Shown here: positions 61,184-64,000 of the stretch, in pieces
Position numbering within the stretch: the stretch's first letter is position 1
Layout of the letters: every line of letters begins with the position of its first letter
Assembly: GCF_023634655.1 (NCBI RefSeq)
Contig: NZ_JAMKMS010000001.1
Location: forward strand, 466,474-530,473
Origin: Vibrio methylphosphonaticus
GTDB lineage: Bacteria; Pseudomonadota; Gammaproteobacteria; Enterobacterales; Vibrionaceae
Direction: 5' to 3'
Length of the DNA: 64,000 nucleotides
Position numbers and translations under genes: made by a program
Notes under the pieces: model-generated
The model's input: the letters and a program-made list of their open reading frames with translations, nothing else
Told to the model about the DNA's origin: nothing
Database searches by the model: none

Positions 61184-61209
61184 ATTACTGGTTATACTCG
61201 AGTAAAGAG

Positions 61210-61285
<76 letters not shown>

Positions 61286-61318
61286 ACATAAAAACAAGCA
61301 ATGCTTATTTTTTAAAAG

Positions 61319-61394
61319 TGGCTCCCCTTGCAAGACTTGAACTTGCGACATACGGATTAACAGTCCGCCGTTCTACCAACTGAACTAAAGGGGA
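61319..61394 (-). tRNA. tRNA-Asn (GTT)
   Basis: 76-nt cloverleaf, anticodon GTT, encoded CCA; third gene of tRNA operon 2. Confidence 0.97.
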
Positions 61395-61418
61395 ATTGCT
61401 ATGTTACTTTGTAAAGAA

Positions 61419-61494
<76 letters not shown>

Positions 61495-61547
61495 GCACTT
61501 TTCTTTACTTGTTGTCGCTTTATATAAAGCACCAACATTTTAAATCG

Positions 61548-61623
61548 TGGTGCCCGGAGGCGGAATCGAACCACCGACACGAGGATTTTCAATCCTCTGC
61601 TCTACCGACTGAGCTATCCGGGC
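61548..61623 (-). tRNA. tRNA-Phe (GAA), first gene of operon 2
   Basis: 76-nt cloverleaf, anticodon GAA, acceptor GCCCGGA, encoded CCA; same as the gene at 47516-47591. Confidence 0.97.
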
Positions 61624-61633
61624 AACGAGGTGT

Positions 61634-61662
61634 ATTAAACGGCTTTTCGGTCTTAACGTCAA
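61634..61662 (-). promoter_or_regulatory. Promoter of tRNA operon 2
   Basis: Minus-strand TTGACG, 17-bp spacer, TTTAAT, ten bases before the tRNA-Phe. Boxes and spacing match operon 1; the spacer and discriminator differ. Confidence 0.8.
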
Positions 61663-61739
61663 CACTAAATTGCAAAAAAAATATCGTTTGTCGATTTTCT
61701 ATACTTAGCGTTCTATTTTTACGCATTTCGTGCCCACAA

Positions 61740-61767
61740 TTAAGCCCTGCGGGTAGACAGGGCTTAA
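61740..61767 (-). terminator. Possible terminator of the chemoreceptor gene
   Basis: TTAAGCCCTG and CAGGGCTTAA form a 10-bp perfect stem with an 8-nt loop, about 80 bp after the stop on the minus strand. No strong T tract follows. Confidence 0.6.
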
Positions 61768-61848
61768 CTTAAAGCATGATTCCTTCCACTAACCCTTTAC
61801 TTAATCCCTGCATTAACTAAAGAAAATAGCGGTTTTTAACTCGACAAG

Positions 61849-63477
61849 TTAACCGTTTTTGACTTCAAACTGATTCATTTTTTCAGTTAACTCTCCAGAC
61901 AGTAGACCAAGAGAACGAGTCGCTGCTCTGGTTTGTTCAACGACACCTCTTAATTCGCCGCCACTTTGCTCAATTAAATTGATTCTTACCGATATATCAT
62001 CACTCACTTCGGTCTGCTCTGCCGCCGCTGTTGCTATCTGATGACTCATTTCAGAAATTTTTTCTAAGCTTACCACTACATCGTTTAGCGCTCGGGAGGC
62101 AGTTTGAGACTCTTCTACCGTTGCTTGACTTGTTTCCGTGCAGCTTTGAATACTTTGAATCGCTTTTTTTGAACCCGATTGAAGGTTCGAGATCATATCT
62201 TGAATCTCCTTCGTGCTGCTCTGTGTTCTTCCAGCTAAGCTCCTTACTTCATCAGCAACAACCGCAAAACCCCGCCCCTGCTCACCAGCACGAGCAGCCT
62301 CAATCGCAGCATTCAACGCTAATAGATTTGTTTGCTCGGCGATATCACCAATAACCTCTAGAACGCGTGCAATATTATTTACATCACTATCAAGCTCTGA
62401 GACCGCAGTGTTCGCCCCATCGAGCTGATGAGCAAGACCTTCAATATTAGAAAGGGCTGAAGAAATAAGTAAACTGACATGCTGGCTCTGTTTATCGGCC
62501 TCATCCGCACTCAAAGCAGTATCCGTAGCAGACTTTGCTACATGACTTGCCGATGAAGCCATTTCAGTCATGGCAGTAGCAATCATCTCAGTGCTCTGTT
62601 GCTGTGTTTGAGTGAGAGTCGCAATAGATAGTGCACGCTTGTCTGTTTCAGAAAGCTGAGTACCAATTGAGCCAGTCACCTTCTCGATACTTGAAAGAAG
62701 CGCTGCTAGAGAATAATTCATCTGCTGAACAGAGTGGTAAATACTGCCGGATTGTGCGTTCCTATCAAATTTGGTTTCAATTTTTCCAGACGCAACACTT
62801 TGAACAGCGTGCAGCACATCGCCAGGTTCGCCCCCTAATATCGCCAGTATCTTCCGAAGTGAAATAAGTAATATTGACAGTATAATCACCATAATCAATA
62901 CGCATAGCCCTAACTGCCATTGTGCTGTCGACCAGAATCGTTGATTGACTTCATTAAAGCCTATCCCAGTACCAACGACCCACTGCCATTTAGGCGTTCT
63001 CTCTGCGATAGATAACTTGTTTTCAATATCTCCATTAGGGAGTCTCTGAGACCACTCATATTCAATTAAGTGAGCCTTTCGACCACCTAACGCATTAACT
63101 ATAATCTCACCGACACTTCGGCCAGAGCTATCTTTAAAGTCATGAAAGCTAGTGCCGTGCAGTTGAGGGTCTAGAGGCGCTGCGATAAAAGTCATATTTT
63201 CATCGGCGACGTAAACATACTCATTATCTTTATAAATGTTATTACGAAGCACTCTGGTCGCGATCATTTTAGCGTCATTGGTACTTAAGACCCCTTCTTC
63301 TGCGAGTTTTTCTAGTTGAACAATCGTTGAGTATGTACTGGTGAATATTTCCGTCACTCGCATCTTGTTGTCATTATTACTTGCTAGACGCAAAGCCCAA
63401 AGACCAGTAATGGTCACTGCCACCATGGCAAATAAGATTATTAATAACAAAAAATAAGTTTGTGTTTTTAACTTCAT
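61849..63477 (-). CDS. Methyl-accepting chemotaxis protein, single-Cache sensor
   Basis: Inner-membrane chemoreceptor (542 aa). Two membrane segments (about 7-28 and 188-208) flank a periplasmic Cache domain of the sCache_2 type ([17 protein letters not shown] near 82, [14 protein letters not shown] near 162-175). A HAMP-like linker and a long coiled-coil signalling domain follow, with the hairpin tip [32 protein letters not shown] (in pieces, near 380-410). No C-terminal CheR-tether pentapeptide (NWETF type) is seen; it ends QFEVKNG. Single Cache receptors often sense small carboxylates; the ligand here is unknown. Confidence 0.93.
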   Translation of the reverse strand: MKLKTQTYFLLLIILFAMVAVTITGLWALRLASNNDNKMRVTEIFTSTYSTIVQLEKLAEEGVLSTNDAKMIATRVLRNNIYKDNEYVYVADENMTFIAAPLDPQLHGTSFHDFKDSSGRSVGEIIVNALGGRKAHLIEYEWSQRLPNGDIENKLSIAERTPKWQWVVGTGIGFNEVNQRFWSTAQWQLGLCVLIMVIILSILLISLRKILAILGGEPGDVLHAVQSVASGKIETKFDRNAQSGSIYHSVQQMNYSLAALLSSIEKVTGSIGTQLSETDKRALSIATLTQTQQQSTEMIATAMTEMASSASHVAKSATDTALSADEADKQSQHVSLLISSALSNIEGLAHQLDGANTAVSELDSDVNNIARVLEVIGDIAEQTNLLALNAAIEAARAGEQGRGFAVVADEVRSLAGRTQSSTKEIQDMISNLQSGSKKAIQSIQSCTETSQATVEESQTASRALNDVVVSLEKISEMSHQIATAAAEQTEVSDDISVRINLIEQSGGELRGVVEQTRAATRSLGLLSGELTEKMNQFEVKNG

Positions 63478-63807
63478 AAAACAGCTCTAAGTTATATCGT
63501 ATAGGATTTCATAAGTAATTCGATATATTAGTCAGCCACTTTCAAATAGAAAGGACTTTATTACAGAACTATGACTGCGATTAAATTCACGAAGAAAAAT
63601 ATGTTTTCGTCTAAACTTTTCGTTGATTTGGTCGAGTGGACTGAGGACTCTATCAAACCGGGTTTTGCATTTAGCTAAGAGCAAAATCTAATCAATACAG
63701 GTGTTATAGACCCTCCAGCTGAGGTGTAACACGTTAGATAGGCAAGAGATAATAAGCCTGCTCACTCCATATTAAAGCGAGCTTAAAATCAATCTAACCA
63801 GGCAAAT

Positions 63808-63854
63808 CCCACACGTCTCCTATGTTAGATAATCAAACATAGGAGACGTGTGGG
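63808..63854. repeat. Perfect 19-bp inverted repeat, 9-nt loop
   Basis: Left arm 63808-63826 begins CCCACACGTC; right arm 63836-63854 ends GACGTGTGGG; all 19 positions pair, with a 9-nt A/T-rich loop. There is no T tract on either side and no adjacent gene. Confidence 0.9.
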
Positions 63855-63955
63855 GAGTAAATGTTGATAAGCGTAGAACACATAATTTGGGGCTTGGTAG
63901 AAGCGACATGAGCCGACCCTACCCGTGGTTAATTACGGTTAGAGCCTAAGTAAAA

Positions 63956-63973
63956 GGTAAAGGTAAAGGTAAA
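63956..63973. repeat. Short tandem repeat (GGTAAA)x3
   Basis: Three exact 6-bp copies in gene-free DNA near the window end; purine-rich on the plus strand. Confidence 0.8.
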
Positions 63974-64000
63974 CAACTAAACTAACTGACAACTTTCTTC

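Larger units (their letters stand above)
63478..64000. other. Gene-free region upstream of the chemoreceptor
   Basis: About 520 bp to the window edge with no open frame of note. It holds a perfect 19-bp inverted repeat at 63808-63854 and three copies of GGTAAA at 63956-63973. The chemoreceptor promoter should lie near 63480-63560, but I see no clear consensus. Confidence 0.6.

Noticed and set aside
63478..64000. Integron attC/VCR cassette sites or an insertion sequence near the window end
   Set aside because: The inverted repeat lacks attC R/L box sequences, no integrase or transposase fragment is seen, and no target duplication is visible.

Overview
The window is chromosomal DNA from a marine gammaproteobacterium, almost certainly a Vibrio (Vibrionaceae, chromosome 1). 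The protein sequences and several gene blocks (oadGAB, csrA-lysC-alaS, mla-kds-lpt-rpoN-pts, mltC-yggX-mutY-trmB-glsB, hemW-to-pilTU) look like the usual Vibrio versions. Coding density is high. I see no phage, insertion sequence, CRISPR array or integron cassette, and the base composition looks even by eye. Most of it is core genome; the points of interest are regulatory sites, tRNA arrays and places where expected neighbours are missing or extra.

Layout. 1-3300: sodium-pumping oxaloacetate decarboxylase oadGAB (minus). 3640-4580: seven-gene tRNA operon (5 Arg-ACG, 2 Ser-GCT) with its own promoter and terminator. 4745-11000: csrA, lysC, alaS, recA (LexA-controlled promoter), pncC, all minus, with recX missing from its usual place. 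11113-13730: mutS (plus). 13759-20290: an orphan glycosidase-like protein, rraB, then the arginine/pyrimidine group arcA, argF, pyrL-pyrB-pyrI and ridA. pyrBI shows both a leader-peptide attenuator and an E. coli-like AATTTG start tract. 20292-25653: plsC, murA, ibaG, mlaBCDEF (minus). 25955-35138: yrbG, kdsD, kdsC, lptCAB, rpoN, hpf, ptsN, rapZ, ptsO, mgtE (plus). 35294-39095: rpsP-rimM-trmD-rplS and ffh (minus). 39268-41439: ypjD and corB (plus). 41513-45190: metH with an upstream MetJ operator. 45491-46816: a CPA1 Na+/H+ antiporter. 47153-47591 and 61108-61623: two similar tRNA operons (Phe/Thr/Asn) in the same orientation. Between them lie mltC, yggX, mutY, trmB, glsB, an extra LtaS-like sulfatase, hemW, rdgB, a DUF4426 gene, yggU, yggT, proC, yggS, pilT and pilU. 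61849-63477: a Cache-domain chemoreceptor, followed by about 520 bp with no gene but a perfect 19-bp inverted repeat.

How the genes work together. One large theme is the envelope: murA (peptidoglycan), mla (phospholipid retrograde transport), kdsD/kdsC and lptCAB (Kdo synthesis and LPS export), plsC (phospholipid synthesis), mltC (peptidoglycan turnover). A second is nitrogen, arginine and pyrimidine flow: arcA, argF, pyrBI, glsB and the nitrogen PTS/sigma-54 genes. A third is genome and translation upkeep: recA, mutS, mutY, rdgB, pncC, alaS, ffh, rpsP operon, trmB and sixteen tRNA genes. Sodium energetics recur (oadGAB, yrbG, CPA1 antiporter), fitting a marine organism. Start codons were moved from the longest ORF where a Shine-Dalgarno sequence, a promoter or family alignment favoured another; this is stated in each entry. 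All homology calls come from reading the protein sequences, not from a database search.
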